Below are positions 1 through 12,495 of a stretch of 64,000 nt of DNA, one piece after another. The stretch lies in contig NC_051097.1 in assembly GCF_901709675.1 (NCBI RefSeq), positions 8,906,039 to 8,970,038 on the forward strand, written 5' to 3'. Source of the DNA: Syngnathus acus (Eukaryota > Chordata > Actinopteri > Syngnathiformes > Syngnathidae). The notes under the pieces are model-generated. The model saw nothing but the letters and a program-made list of their open reading frames with translations. It had not been told where the DNA came from and ran no database searches. A program made the translations under genes and the position numbers. Within the stretch, counting starts at the first letter, position 1. Each line of letters starts with the position of its first letter.

Positions 1-1067
1 GTGTGGTCTGGCCACGCACATGCCTGACACCCAGTCGGGACGGCCTGACACGCATCACCACTTAGGCAGGTGTTGGCTTTTTGGCACACCGTCTCGGTTT
101 GCCCATCAAGATGAGATTCTTATCGCGCTTGAGATTTGATAAAGAATCACGTGACTTTGTTGACACTTTTGAACCTTGTGGTGGTGCAAGTCGATCAGGA
201 ATGTCGAGGCTGCGTTACATTGTGTCCGCCAGCCTACTTCCAAATATACAAAGGCGCTTCTGTGTGCGCCGCGGTTGTTTACAAACGTCATTTCTTCAAC
301 ACATGTTGAAATGCTAGTCACAGTCGCATAGTAGTAACACTTGTGGTATTGTTGTTTTTACTATACCGTTCAGGAAGGTCATGACCCACTGACACATTGA
401 TTTTATTTTTCAAACATCCCAGAAGATGATTCATTTTCTAACCTTGCATTTTACTCAGCACACATAAAAGTGAGGCAATTTGTTTTTCAAGTTGCGCATT
501 TTATGACTTGTGTGCATGCAGGTTATGTCATCAAAAAATATAACCATCAATGCGGTGATAACTTTTTTTGAGACGAGCACATGCTCGGGAGTTGATGCCA
601 TCATTCACATAAACAACAACTGTGCTATTTTTTTTTGTTTTGTTTTTGGAGGAAAAAAAAACAGCCTCTGTCTGGAGCACTTCCAGATCACAGTCATCTG
701 TTCCCATGTGATAAGAGTTTGTTTTTACCTAGACCCCCCACGTTGTCTCGCACAAAGCTGACAAATGAGGCACTCATTTAGTCTTACAGTGAGTATAAAA
801 AGTTTACACACCCCTGTTCGAATGTCTTGTGATTTAAAGAGGAGACCCAAAGGGGGAAGAAAAATGAAAAAACGTTTCTACCTTGAACTCACATAACATA
901 AAATAAAAAATATAAGTGTATGTCCTTCCTTTGGCCCAAAACTTGAAATCCTTTTTTTTTTCTTTTAACGTCTTAAGCCGGTTACACAATCCGTCAGCTC
1001 AAGAACTACCTGTTCCTGTCTTGGTCTGTTTTTGACATATTTTCTTTTCCTCCCACCCCCGCTTTAG
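1..1067 (+). other. ulk1: ulk1 intron (partial, left edge of window)
   Basis: Non-coding DNA leading to the first visible ulk1 exon, whose acceptor AG is at 1066-1067. It is T-rich with several poly-T/poly-A runs (for example around 630-660 and 950-962). No open reading frame here resembles the missing N-terminal lobe of the kinase, so the upstream exons lie outside the window. I see no RNA gene or transposon in it. Confidence 0.6.
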
Positions 1068-4000
1068 GAAACTGCAAGCTCAGTGTACCTAGTGATGGAG
1101 GTAAGCCAGCCACGGCCTTTGCCCTTTTGTTTGCTCGCTGCTGTGCTACGTCAGCATTGGAGCTAAAATTAGTCCCCGTCCTCTGGCGTCGAGGGGAGGG
1201 GGGGCACTGTCCTGAACAAGCCAGCTGATTATCTTCATATGTTTATCTTGTGGCGACCGTCGTCTGATGCTAACTTTTAGGCTAATTTTGGTCTGGTCAT
1301 TTGGAGGACACAATTTCCCGTGTTCATTCAGATGAATGCTGACGTGCGTCTTGAGTTGCATTGTCCTCCTCAGGAAATCAATGTCTGATGCTCTTCTGCA
1401 CCACAATCTTTTGTGGCACTTAATCACCATGGTTACACATCACCCACAAGCACATGACAGTTCAGTTTGGCACAGCTTACTTATGGATGATTACTGCAAG
1501 AAAAAAAAAAAAAGGGGGGTGTCAAAGAGCGACGTGTGCCGACCCGAATTGAAATCTCCTGCTCGCTTTCTCTAATCTCGTTCCTTCTCTTCACGTTGCA
1601 GTACTGTAACGGCGGCGACCTTGCCGACTACCTACACTGTAAGCGAAGCATCCCAAACGCCTAACCATGCCAGCAACGAAATACGCCTCAATGTTTTCAT
1701 CTCTCTCGGCAGCAAAGGGCACGCTGAGCGAGGACACCATCCGGGTTTTCCTGCAGCAGATTGCGGGCGCCATGCGGGTCCTGCAGTCTAAAGGCATCAT
1801 CCACAGGGACCTGAAACCTCAGAACATCCTGCTCTCCTACCCGGCAGGACGGAAATCGCACTCCAACAATACCTGCATCAAAATTGGTAGGCTCGGCGTT
1901 ACTGTTTTGGGAATTGTAATATATACTCACTTCTTGAATCTGTTTCTCTTCCCACAGCGGACTTTGGGTTTGCCAGGTACCTTCAGAACAACATGATGGC
2001 AGCAACTCTCTGCGGGTCACCTATGTACATGGTAATGAGTGCACTTGTTTAGAAGAATGTGTTAGATCTTGTTAGATCATGGCACGAAAGAAGCTCACCG
2101 TAGTAAAAACGAAGCTTAATCACCTCATTAGTCATCCCTCCGGAGCCCCATGACAATATTGATCTCAAACTCGTTTTGCGCTTCCCTCACAAGGCACCCG
2201 AGGTCATCATGTCCCAAAACTACGACGCCAAGGCCGACTTGTGGAGCATCGGGACCATCGTGTTTCAGTGCCTGACTGGAAAGGCGCCTTTCCAGGTACT
2301 GCCGCCGTAAAACCATCCCTCAAGGGTGCACTCGACTCCATCCGCATGTTAATGCCGGGAGCTACCAATACGTTGGATTTGACAACTTTGAAGCTAATGA
2401 AATGTCAGTTCAATAAGTGGGGAAACCGCCCTAGATGCGCCTTAGTTGCTCTACTGAGACTCATGTCCGCAGACTAATTTCAAACATTTCCCCGAAACTG
2501 CTCCATAGCAACGGTATTAAAGTTGCTCTCTTTTTCCGTTTGTCTTCACTTCTCTGACACCAGACTGAAATTCATTGCGCAATCTTACTGACACTAATTT
2601 GTCTTTCATGTCACCCTTTAGGCCAGCAGCCCCCAGGATCTTAGGATGTTTTACGAGAAAAACAAGAACCTCAGCCCCAAGTCAGTAGCTGCTTTTTTTT
2701 TTTTTTTTTCACTCGACACTGCCCGCATATTGAGGTGCATCTGATGACAGTGTTGTCATTTTTGCAGCATTCCCCGAGAGACTTCCAGCCATTTGAGGCA
2801 TCTGTTACGGGGCCTGCTACAGCGCAATCACAAGGACCGCATGGACTTTGGTGAGTTTTGGCCCAAGACCTTTCAAAGAGTCGAAATTAATAATAAATAA
2901 ATAAAAATAAAAAATAGTTGTGTCACAAATAAGTATAACTCAAAATTGTGAAAAGTTCAGTAAACTTTGGGCAGTATATCTTTTTTTAATCTGTCGAACT
3001 GTCCCACTCTGCCGCTTTCGTATGCATCACCCGCAAATTGTTGGCTGGGACTCAAAAATGATGTTGGCTTACGCATTTCAATGCAGTCGGGTTTAACTCT
3101 GAGCCTCAGGCTTTGTTTGCCTTTGTGATGCACCTTCCCCCCCCTTTGCGCTTATTTAAACAAGGCAGTTAGTGATACTTTATTGATGGTTAACAGGAAG
3201 CGGCTTTCCCACAGCAGTCACATTGAAATATTCAGGGAAAATTGTGTTAAAAAAAAAATACAGCGACCAAAAATAACCTGGTAACTTTTTTCCACAGATG
3301 AGTTTTTTTCTCATCCCTTCTTGGAAGCCACCACCTCGTCCATAAAAAAGAGTAAGTTCGAATGTTTGCTACTTGATGTCGAGTAGAAAATGATTTATGT
3401 CGGGAAATGTATTTGTTTTCCTCGCAGCAACTCCAACAGTGACCATGACCTGCTTCCCGAGTTCTGCTTCTGCCAGCTCTTGCAGCAGTTCCTCCACCTC
3501 GCACCTGGCTTCTCCACCGGTGGGTGTTTATCATATCTTTAGTCTCCCCACCCCCTATCTGTGTGTAAATGATTAACAAAGGTCCATTTGAAACCAAGAG
3601 GCCACCCAAGTCTTTCTCATCATTTCCACTCTGCTGTTGTTGTCTTTGTTTCACTCGTCACGCCACCTTCCTGTCTCCGCAGCAATCGCTTGGTGATGCG
3701 CCGCAGCATTTGCGTGCCAAAGCGTTGGCCTCCCCCACCCAGGAGGCCACCGGCTTTCTCAAGGATTCGTCCGGAGGAGGAGGCAGCAGCAAGAATTCCT
3801 CCTCCTGCGACACGGACGACTTTGTCATCGTGCCCGCTCACTTCAACAGTAAGCAAATAGACTTGTTTTTCTTTTGAATGTCCCAATAACAGATAATAGA
3901 GCGGATAATGTGTAAGATGCGCGCTTATTTATCCCCGGCAGCGGCTGAGCTGACGAGCGAGAGCAAAGTGCTGCAGGACAGTCTAATGAACAGCGGGTAA

Positions 4001-7000
4001 GACAGACACTGAAGAGACACTGACGCGGACTGTTTGCCGAGTAAATCATTTCCTTCTCATTTGCTCCGTCAAGCTCTCTCCTGACGTCTGGTTTATGCGT
4101 CCAAGCCAAATCGCCACCGCACTCGCCGTCTTATAGTGGCTCTCCGAGTCGTGTCAGGTAACGCCACGGAGCCTAATGTCACGTCATTATTTAGCCACGT
4201 GAAGGAACCTGCAAATAGATCCCGAAATATTAGCAGTTAGCGTTGTGCATAATGTATCTAACCCTTGCACACAAAAACTTTTTTTTTTTTACTGTTCTTG
4301 GCAGGCCCGGCGAGTCCTCGGGTAGTAACTATGCTGGTCCAAGTGGAAACCACGGTCACTCCCTGCCAATCCCAGTTCCCACTCAGGTGCACAACTACCA
4401 GCGCTTGGAGCAGCATATTTATACGGCCAAACAGGAAGGCTCGCCCCGGTGTGTGTCATCCCGCGCAAACATCAACATCTGTGTATGGCGAGTTGTAACT
4501 TACCGGGACTGTAAATGAACTCACATTTGTAGGTTCTCCACTCCGGTGCATCGTTGCAGCAGCGGAAGTCCGCTGGGCTTTGCGAGGACCGGGCCTTCCC
4601 CACCTTACGGAACCGTGGCCACCACCCGAAGGCTCTCACTGGGCGGAGCGAGACCATTTCAATTTTCCCCTCAAGGTAATTGAGAGGATGATTTTCCCAA
4701 CAGGGAATTAGATATGCGGTTTATTTGTCCTGAATTTCGGTTCTCAGAAATCCACTGACCTTCTCCCCCCCCCCTCACCCATTGCAGCGGCTCAGCATGC
4801 CGAATCTAGGCCGACGACTCAGAAACACTCCCCGGTCGCGGCGGGATTGGGCACGCGGCTCCACAGCGCCCCCTGTCTTTTAGAATGCACCACCGGCTGC
4901 GGCAGACAAAAGATCCGAAAGCAGCACTCGGACCCGGTGGTGGTCCCGGCTGCCGGCTTGATGACAGTTCGTCCGCTGCACTCGTCCCCCCGCCTCAGTG
5001 AGCTGATGCAGCGGAGCCCGCTGCCCACCATCCTGGGCTCCCCCTCGAGGGTGAGTCATTATTTTGCTGCTGTTATGCTTTCCACCATTTGAGCAGGAAC
5101 CGCTGAAATAAAAGCTCTGTTGCCGCTTACGTTTGCAGACTATGCCCCCTTTCGAATTCCCCAAACAACCCAGCTCTCCAAACCTTGTCAACTTCCTGAC
5201 GCAGCAGGGTTTGGTAGTGGGCTCCCCTAGCAGCAGGACTGTGCAAATGGAGCCCAGAGACGCTGGGCAGCTTGCGCCCACGCAGTACGCTCAGCCTTCA
5301 CACTGCGTCCACAGGATGAACGACGACGGCAGGGGATTTGGAAGGTGAGAGCTGGAATCGCGATCGCTGCCCTTAATTATTAAAGCGTGATTTTTTTTTT
5401 TTTGCTGCTGAGAGGAAAACACTGCAATCGTTGTTGTCATTTCTCATTCCTACGCGTTTAGCCAAGTCTGAATCCAAAAAGACTCGCCTCTATGAAAGGA
5501 AGACGAGCTCTGGCATACTGTACACTCAAATGGGCGGTTTATGTATGCAGAACTTCAACTGCATCGCTTCCCCGTTGCGCGTTACAGATCTCAGAGCGCC
5601 GGCTTCCTGTCCGACATGTTGCTGATGGCAGCCTTCGGGACGGGCGGAGCAGTGTGTGACCGAGGCAGCACAGAGAACATGGCCTGTGAGAAAGCGATCG
5701 ACATAGCAGGTATGTCTTTGACGCCGCATCGTTCTGAAGTCACGCCGCCACTTTTTTAAAACTATTTTTACTCCACAGTGCCCTCAGGTGGTCATCTGTG
5801 TACTGCTCCGGGCTCCTGCAGCCCAGCGCAGGTGGTCTTCACCATCGGCTCGCCTCCCAGCAGCGGCACCCCGCCACAGGCCTCCAGACAGAGGAAATAC
5901 TCAGGTAACACCAACTCGTTAATACGTTGAGCGAATGCGAGCGACACGTGACACATTTCGGTATTTGCGCCATCGATGGTGCGTGCCTCGCTGTTTTTAA
6001 TTCATTTTCCGTCTTCCCGCCGCAGGCTCGTTCGCATCAGTCAGCCCGGCAGGCTCCTTCAACAGCCGCCATCCCCAGACAGCCACCTGCGGCGACGGCT
6101 TTGACGCCTCTTCCAGCCCCCGTTACCACTTCTTCGATCCCATCACGGCCAACATGGGCGGCCGTATCACCTTCGAGGCCCCCGAGCTGCCTGAGGAGAC
6201 CCTTATGGAGGTGAGATAAGCGGAAACGCAAGAGCAGAAGCACGAGGGGGGTGACTGAATGATAAAAGTTAGTCAGTCCGTAAAGTTTTTGAAAGGCACC
6301 CTGTGTCCGTTTAAAAGTGCTCACCCGCTTTTTGTGCGTTTGCCATCCCCGCGGGAGCGCAGCAAGAGCACACCGACACCGTTCAGAGCCTGCGCTTCAC
6401 GCTGGATTTCGCTTACTGTCTGATGGAGGTGGCCGGGGCCCGTGGCATCGCATCCATTGGGGGTCCGCTTGATGCCGCTCAGCCTCACTTCTTACAGCAG
6501 CAGAGCCTGGTGGCAGATCAGATAAGCTCGCTGAGCCGAGAGTGGAGGTAAGGGCATGTCACCCGCGCTGCTTTTGTCGGAGGCGAAACCTCCGACAGCT
6601 TACCTTGGCGCCTATTTGTAGTCATTGAAATTTAACAGCGGAGACAAAACGGCAACTCGGGAATGTGCAAAAGAGCGGTCATGTTTTGCAGCCAAGGCAA
6701 ATCTATTCACGACTAAGTGACAAGCTTGGAGTAGCAATTTATTTATTGGCTCGCAATTGTGCTTTGGAAATTCAGCTGAATTGTGTCTTAATAGATAATG
6801 GATGGCTCATTGATTTCAGTTGTTCAATTTGAAACGGTGCGATACATACTTATCTGTTCTTGTCTCACCAGCCACGCGGAACAGCTGGTCCTGTACCTCA
6901 AGACCGCAGAACTCTTGTCTGCCGCCATACAAACAGCCATGGAGCGAGTCAAACAAGGCAAACTTTACCCCTCTTCGACGGTCAAACAAGGTATGCGCCG

Positions 7001-7567
7001 TTCGGTTTATAATCGGCCCAAATTAGCAACGACTAAAACAAAGCATGTTCCGTTGACAGTCGTGAGGAGGTTGAACGACTTGTACAAGTCCAGCGTGGCA
7101 TCGTGCCGCTCACTCAGCACGCGTCTGGAGCGCTTCTTTTCCAAAAAACACCGACTAATGGACAAAATCACCTCCATAACGGCTGAGAGGCTGCTCTTTA
7201 GCCACACCGTGCAGATGGTAAGCCAGAAAATGAACGCTTTGTAAAGACAAAATGGCGGCCGACGGACGAAACAAACAAACTATGGCGTCACGATAGGTTC
7301 AGTCTGCTGCTCTGGATGAGATGTTCCACCAGGGGGGGGCATCCATTCACCGCTACCACAAAGCCCTCCTGCTGATGGAGGGCCTCTCCATGCTTCTCAC
7401 CGAACAGGAAGACATACTCAGCGTGAGCAAATGTAAGTCAGATGTCAATCCGGAAAATGCTCACCCGCTCCCTTCAACCCAGCTTACATCTCTTTTCCCT
7501 CCCGCGTGCAGGTAAAGAGTGTATCGAGCGGCGCCTCACCGCCTTGCAGTCCGGGCTCTGCGTTTGA
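1068..7567 (+). CDS. ulk1: Unc-51-like autophagy-activating kinase 1, 3' part (5' exons outside window)
   Basis: Serine/threonine kinase that starts autophagy in complex with ATG13, FIP200 and ATG101. Exons read: 1068-1100, 1602-1638, 1713-1886, 1958-2031, 2194-2295, 2622-2680, 2768-2850, 3298-3351, 3428-3519, 3683-3849, 3942-3996, 4074-4157, 4305-4448, 4533-4675, 4788-5050, 5139-5344, 5588-5709, 5779-5904, 6026-6210, 6363-6547, 6872-6990, 7060-7217, 7297-7432, 7512-7567; the phases join cleanly. Visible in order: hinge YCNGGDL, catalytic [11 protein letters not shown] split by an intron (1886/1958), activation segment ending in APE, and the end of the kinase domain at DRMDFDEFF. Then comes a Ser/Pro-rich linker with a likely LC3-interacting core FVIV (3821-3832, after DTDD) as in ULK1. 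The C-terminal EAT/MIT-like region that binds ATG13 runs from about 6190 to the stop TGA (7565-7567). The linker and kinase wording fit ULK1 better than ULK2; which teleost copy (1a or 1b) it is cannot be decided. Confidence 0.95.
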
Positions 7568-9892
7568 GAAAAACCACGTCACCCCCATCGTTGTCGACAA
7601 ACTTCATCTCAGCACATCACGTCCAGTCAAACATCAACTTCACCCCCCCCGGAAAAAAAAAATATACAACTCGAGCTGCGGACATGGGCATGCCTTTCTG
7701 TAAAACTGATGTCGGTCAAGATGCACCTCGCTGCATTCGGACTCGTTTGAGAGACCCCACCTCAGCCCCAATTGAGGCAACATGCAGGAGCAGTTATGGC
7801 CAAGTCGTCATAAATATACACATATATATATATATATTCTCCAGCGTACATTTTGACGATGGACAAGTCAAATGCAGCGGACAACTGAACTGTCTTCACG
7901 CTTCACCTTTACAGAAGCTGCACCCCTACACGGAGCTACAGTAGACACAAAAGCTGGGCGTGGCCAAGTATCATCCTCATCATATTATGTATGTTCACAT
8001 GATACCACTTTGAGTGCTTGTTTCAAACCCATTCGTTACTCGCTCGCTTACATTGTACATAGCATTGCGACAAACTGGAGAAGAATTACCGCCAAGATGA
8101 CTTTAAAATCCTTTTTATAATATTTTTTCATTTTAGCTCCCACTGCTCAATTTGACACTTTACGGAACTTGCTTTTCCATGAAGAAGGCGATGCAAAAAT
8201 ATTTCCAACATTGCATCATAGAGGGTCCAAAAAAAGGCAGATGTTAGAATCTGTGGTTGTCATTACGCTAACGATGCTCCGCTAACCGGAGCATGTTTGT
8301 TTGTCTTTGTGTGCAGTTCCTAAATCATCCTTATTTCTTCTTTGACATTATTTGTATTTTATCAATCATCGTCGTTAAGCAAGTATAATCAAAATGCGGA
8401 ATGTATGGGACAGGAGAGAAGCCGCGTCGGGCTGCCTGAATGTTTTTGCACTGTTGAAGTACTGTACAGAGTGGAACGCGCAACAAACGTCAAATATTGT
8501 TTTGTTTGTTTGCTTGACTGATGAGCTCATTTCGATTCCGACTGCCACACACACGTTGCGCAGTTGTATCATAGTTACTGTGTGTTTGGTGTGAGTGTGT
8601 CCATTAACGGAGGGATGCTGTGAACGCAGAGAACGTTTTTCTTTAAGAACATAACGGAAAAAGCTTTATGGTGACGAGGGTTTCAAAAAAATATATATAT
8701 CGCGTTTTTTTTTTTTTGCTTCACAGTAGTCAATAGGCGACAATTCTGTCCTGAATTTGAAATGTGTTTGATTTGCAGTGCTCATGTTGAATATTTGATC
8801 TGAATTATTGCTTGTTTTATTTTTAATGAACTCCAGGCGTAACTCTGAATCCCAATCAGATTTTTAAAAATAATTTGGAGATGGTTGATGTCTGTGTTGC
8901 CTGCGTTCAAAGGTGTACATTGTTGTTGTATGCATGCAAGGATGTGTGGGGGAGGCTTGTGAGAAATGTTGAACCTGACCTAATCTCACTTCCCCCCCCC
9001 ATGAAACTAAGGAATTAGTTCGGTGACGAAGGAGTAGGGCCACAATCATGAAATTGAAACTTGCAATTTAGTGGTAATAAGACAGACAACAAAAGTAACC
9101 ATTGATATTGTGATTTTTAAGTTATAAAGGTGTTCATAATTCAAAAAGCTCAAGATAGTTTACAAAGAGACCAGAATGAAAGCTTTTTCCTCCTCTTGAA
9201 ATATACTTCATTTGCTTTGAGGCCTTTTGTCATATGAAAATATATATTGGGTATATTTCTTTCCACCAGCATGTGTCAAATGGTTGAGTTGTACATTCCT
9301 ATTTTCGGCTCATCCCAGCCCTGCTCAGTCAATATACAGCAGTGAGTGCATGTTTTTTTTTTTTTTTCCCCCTCCCTACAATCATTGCCACTGGCCATCC
9401 CAATTATTATAAACTCTGGTCACCATGAAGAGAATGCTTGCATGCATTAAGGTAACTTGATGGCGGGGGGGCTCATGTATTGTTTTCTGCTGTAATGTTC
9501 TTGAGCAGGATGTTGACAAGCTGCTATTATCGCGGCTGCCGTTCAAAGCATTCCCATGAAGCTAAAATGAAGTGTAACCATCGTGAAGGTTTGCGCTCTC
9601 CTGCAAAGAGTCACAAAGTTTTGAGTCTGTGTGTAAAAACATGCCCGAATGTTGTCATTTATTTGTGTTTAGTATCACTTCTAGGAATTGTAAATTAAGT
9701 TATTGCCGTCATTGTATTTATGGATCTGCGGGTGCGGAGGGGAACAGTACCACACCATCTAATACTGTCTGTTTTTCCAAAAGGCTTTCTGCTGAACTTG
9801 CAGCAAGGCATTTTCACATTGTCACATATGGCAAGACACTATCTCAATGTCCCTGTGTGTAATATAACCCTTACTGTTGCAACATGAATAAA
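7568..9892 (+). other. ulk1: ulk1 3' UTR with poly(A) signal
   Basis: No coding frame fits after the ulk1 stop. A canonical AATAAA at 9887-9892 is the first convincing poly(A) signal before the next gene, which would give a 3' UTR of about 2.3 kb. The stretch holds a short (TA)n run near 7820-7840 and poly-T/poly-C runs near 8706 and 8991. The end point is inferred from the hexamer only. Confidence 0.45.
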
Positions 9893-10508
9893 GTTAAAGG
9901 AATGGAGATGATGTGGTGATTTTTAAATTTCCATTTATTGATGTCATTTTGTTTTGGCTGGGTTCAAAATACTACAGACTTATGTAATATTAATTTAGTG
10001 TATAGTTAGGAGGCGTTTAAGGACTCTCAAAAGTCAGAATTAAGTAGTTTGAATCTCAAAAGCGATTTAATAAAATCAGAAAGAACAACTGTCCACAATT
10101 GACCAACCATATCCCCACAGATGCGTTGTTTTCGTGTTTGTCTGTATAAAATACCGTGTACTCTGACGAATTGTATCTTTGTGTCGTTAACCGCACGTCC
10201 GTTCTTTGTTGACGAAAACAAGGGGAGTCCTCGTTAATCCGAGGTAACTAGAACGCGGCATAAAAAGAGGTGGACTGTCGCCATAGTAACAGGCGTCTGA
10301 GCAGAGGGCAATTTAGGATCTTATCTGGTTGCCTTGGACTACTTTTCTTTTGCCATGTATTGTATTGTTGACCAGATTGGATTGTAATTAGAAGATTATC
10401 GTATGATAATGTTGGCACAGAAGTTATTGTTGCAACTTTGACCAAGTTGGCGCTACTTGCTAACGACAAGTGCTCAACGAAGCCAAGCTAGCTGGATGAC
10501 GCACGACT
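9893..10508 (+). other. ulk1-ccdc74 intergenic region, ccdc74 promoter
   Basis: About 0.6 kb between the ulk1 poly(A) signal and the ccdc74 start codon. It must carry the ccdc74 promoter. The only recognisable element is an X-box-like site at 10277-10290 (listed separately); no TATA box stands out. Confidence 0.5.
10277..10290. promoter_or_regulatory. RFX X-box-like site upstream of ccdc74
   Basis: GTCGCCATAGTAAC fits the X-box pattern GTNRCC-(0-3 nt)-RGYAAC bound by RFX factors. It lies 219-232 bp upstream of the ccdc74 ATG at 10509. RFX sites at this distance are typical of ciliary genes. The match is seen in the sequence; binding is inferred. Confidence 0.5.
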
Positions 10509-12495
10509 ATGTCCAGTAGTAAGCTCCCGCCGGTGCGCAACCTGCCACGGTGGAGCCGAGTCGGGCGTCTTGGTGTGCCAGGGTCTTCTCGACGTTTACC
10601 GGGGAACCGACTCCAGCCGTTGCCTGCCCTCCCCCCGGGGGACCGAGAGGGATTGAGGTCGACTGCGAGGTCAACGGTGGGGTCGAGTCACGTTGACACG
10701 GACAGCCGCGTCGCATCTCTGCAGAGGAACATCGAGTTTCTGGAGCAACAACACAAAGAAACTCTCCAGAAACTTCACGAAGAAGTGGATTTACTCCGAA
10801 GGGAGAATAAAGGTGAGCGATAATCTAACCAATTCGAGTAAATCTCAATTATTGCTTTTAACTCCTGAGATTGTTCACATGATGGAAAGAAATGCAATCT
10901 TAATGTTGCTGGTTGCATAGCAACGCCATGGTTTTAATTGAGTTAAATGGAAGGTAAGTGATTTTCTCTGTTGGAGGTGGACATCTGACCGGGGTCATTT
11001 TACTAAACAGGTCTCTCATTTCTCTGAAACGAACCCTGATCTCCTTTTATTTGAATGTTGCAGACTTAAAGTACAAGATGATTATGGATGCACCCAAGCA
11101 AAGTAGGAAAGGTAAGATGAAGATTTACACAGCAGATGCACAATACCCCAAACCCCCACACTGTGTTCTTCAAGTTCTGAAACATAGCCAAGTAGGTGTT
11201 GGACCTGTCGTTCGAGGGAGAGAACCCACACAGAACCAAATGCTAAGGTGAATTTAGTTGCATTTACCGTAATTTTCGGACTATAAGTCGCGGTTTTTTT
11301 CATAGTTTGGGTGGGGGGGCGACTTATACTCAGGAGCGACTTATATACATATATATGGGTTTTTTTCACTTTTTTGGGCATTTTATGGCTGGTGCGACTT
11401 ATACTCCGGTGCGACTTATAGTCCGAAAATTACGGTATTCATCGATTTATTTCCTGTAATATGAAATTGAAGTGAATGTTATTGTTGATTAGAAACATGG
11501 GAGACTATGCCGAGGTTCACGGACCCTACAGAGCAAATCGCGGGTGCGAGTATTCAGGGGGTCTCGGCAACTCGCTGCAGCCTCTACAAGTCCGCAACGG
11601 TCTGTCTAATCCACCGCGTGCGTCCACCCTGAGGGAATGTGAGCTCATCATCCGTCAGCTGTACAATACCAACAGTTTACAGTCCCAGGAAGTGAGGCTC
11701 ACATTTCGAAGCCTTTGCCATGCATTGTGTGTCTCAACTCACACCAACTTGTGCGTCTTCCAGATTGTGCGCTACAAGGAGTTGCTGAAAGATATTGTGC
11801 TCAACAAGAGAATCACCCCCGAAAACTACAACCTGACCAAAGCCTTCCTTGTGGATGGTATTTGGTAAAGTATCAGAAAGCGTCGCTGTGTTAGCCGTGA
11901 CGTGGAAATGGTCAATTTCTTATCGGAGCGATTTTTTTTGCAGCAAATCCTCTGACAACACATTTCCGAAACTGGATCTGCGAAAAGGAAAAACGTATGT
12001 ACGTTAAGTGATTCTCATTTTATTTGTCCTTACATGTGTTGTGTATTTGAATGAAGGGATAGGAATTAAAACTTGTTTTCGTTTTAAATACGATTCTTTG
12101 ATTAATCGACAAAATAGATGACATTACTTGATGATCAAAATGATCATTAATTGCAGCCCGACTTGACTATATTTGACTTCAAACACTTCAATGCACCTTT
12201 CCATATCCAGGCGTGGAAAAAAAACACTTTGGTGTTTAAAAATATCTCTTGAATACTTTTGTAGACAAGTCAGGTACTATTTTAGTCAAGTGGAAGCCTG
12301 AAAAAGAATCAGCGACTGTTTTGGTCTTGCATCTGCCTCCGGTCCACATTCTAGTTAGGGATTGTGTTTTTGTCCCCCCGCAGGACCGGCGTTACCCTGC
12401 CGGCGCTCACGCAGGGCCTCAGCTCATCCGTGGCGGAGCGCCAGAGACGGAATCGCGCCGTGCACAGAAGCCACGTCAAGGGCACGGTGCGGTGA
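10509..12495 (+). CDS. ccdc74: Coiled-coil domain-containing protein 74 orthologue, complete
   Basis: Six exons: 10509-10812, 11064-11247, 11493-11691, 11764-11864, 11944-11994, 12384-12495; total 951 nt, 316 residues (human CCDC74A/B are about 380). A basic, Pro-rich N-terminus precedes a coiled coil at about residues 66-108 containing EFLEQQHKETLQKLHEEV, matching the human FLQQQHSEMLAKLHEEI segment. The middle holds the family motif TLRECELIIRQLYNTNSLQSQE (human [22 protein letters not shown]). The C-terminus has LPAL followed by AERQRRNRAVHRS, as in human. Exon phases close only if exon 2 runs through an internal GGTAAG at 11111 to the donor after 11247, and if exon 4 uses the donor after 11864. 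Mammalian CCDC74 proteins are microtubule/spindle-linked and expressed in ciliated cells; the function in fish is not established here. Intron 2 contains a complete MITE. Confidence 0.88.
10912..10924. promoter_or_regulatory. Second X-box-like palindrome in ccdc74 intron 1
   Basis: GTTGCATAGCAAC is a perfect palindrome apart from its central base. It resembles the RFX X-box with a spacer one base shorter than usual, and lies 100 bp inside intron 1. It could act with the upstream site at 10277 or be fortuitous. Confidence 0.35.
11266..11437. mobile_element. Palindromic MITE, copy 1 (in ccdc74 intron 2)
   Basis: A 172-bp element bounded by inverted termini beginning TACCGTAATTTTCGGAC and ending with its reverse complement. 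The interior repeats GCGACTTATA-type units, and flanking TA suggests a TA target-site duplication as in Tc1/mariner-type elements. It has no coding capacity. A nearly identical copy in reverse orientation lies at 56540-56713. It is wholly intronic and should be spliced out. Confidence 0.85.

Noticed and set aside
4880-5281. 133-codon minus-strand frame
   Set aside because: Antisense shadow of two ulk1 exons, and it crosses an ulk1 intron.
11111-11116. GTAAGA after 11111 as the donor of ccdc74 exon 2
   Set aside because: Using it leaves phase 1, which puts exon 3 out of frame; reading on to the donor after 11247 restores the family sequence.
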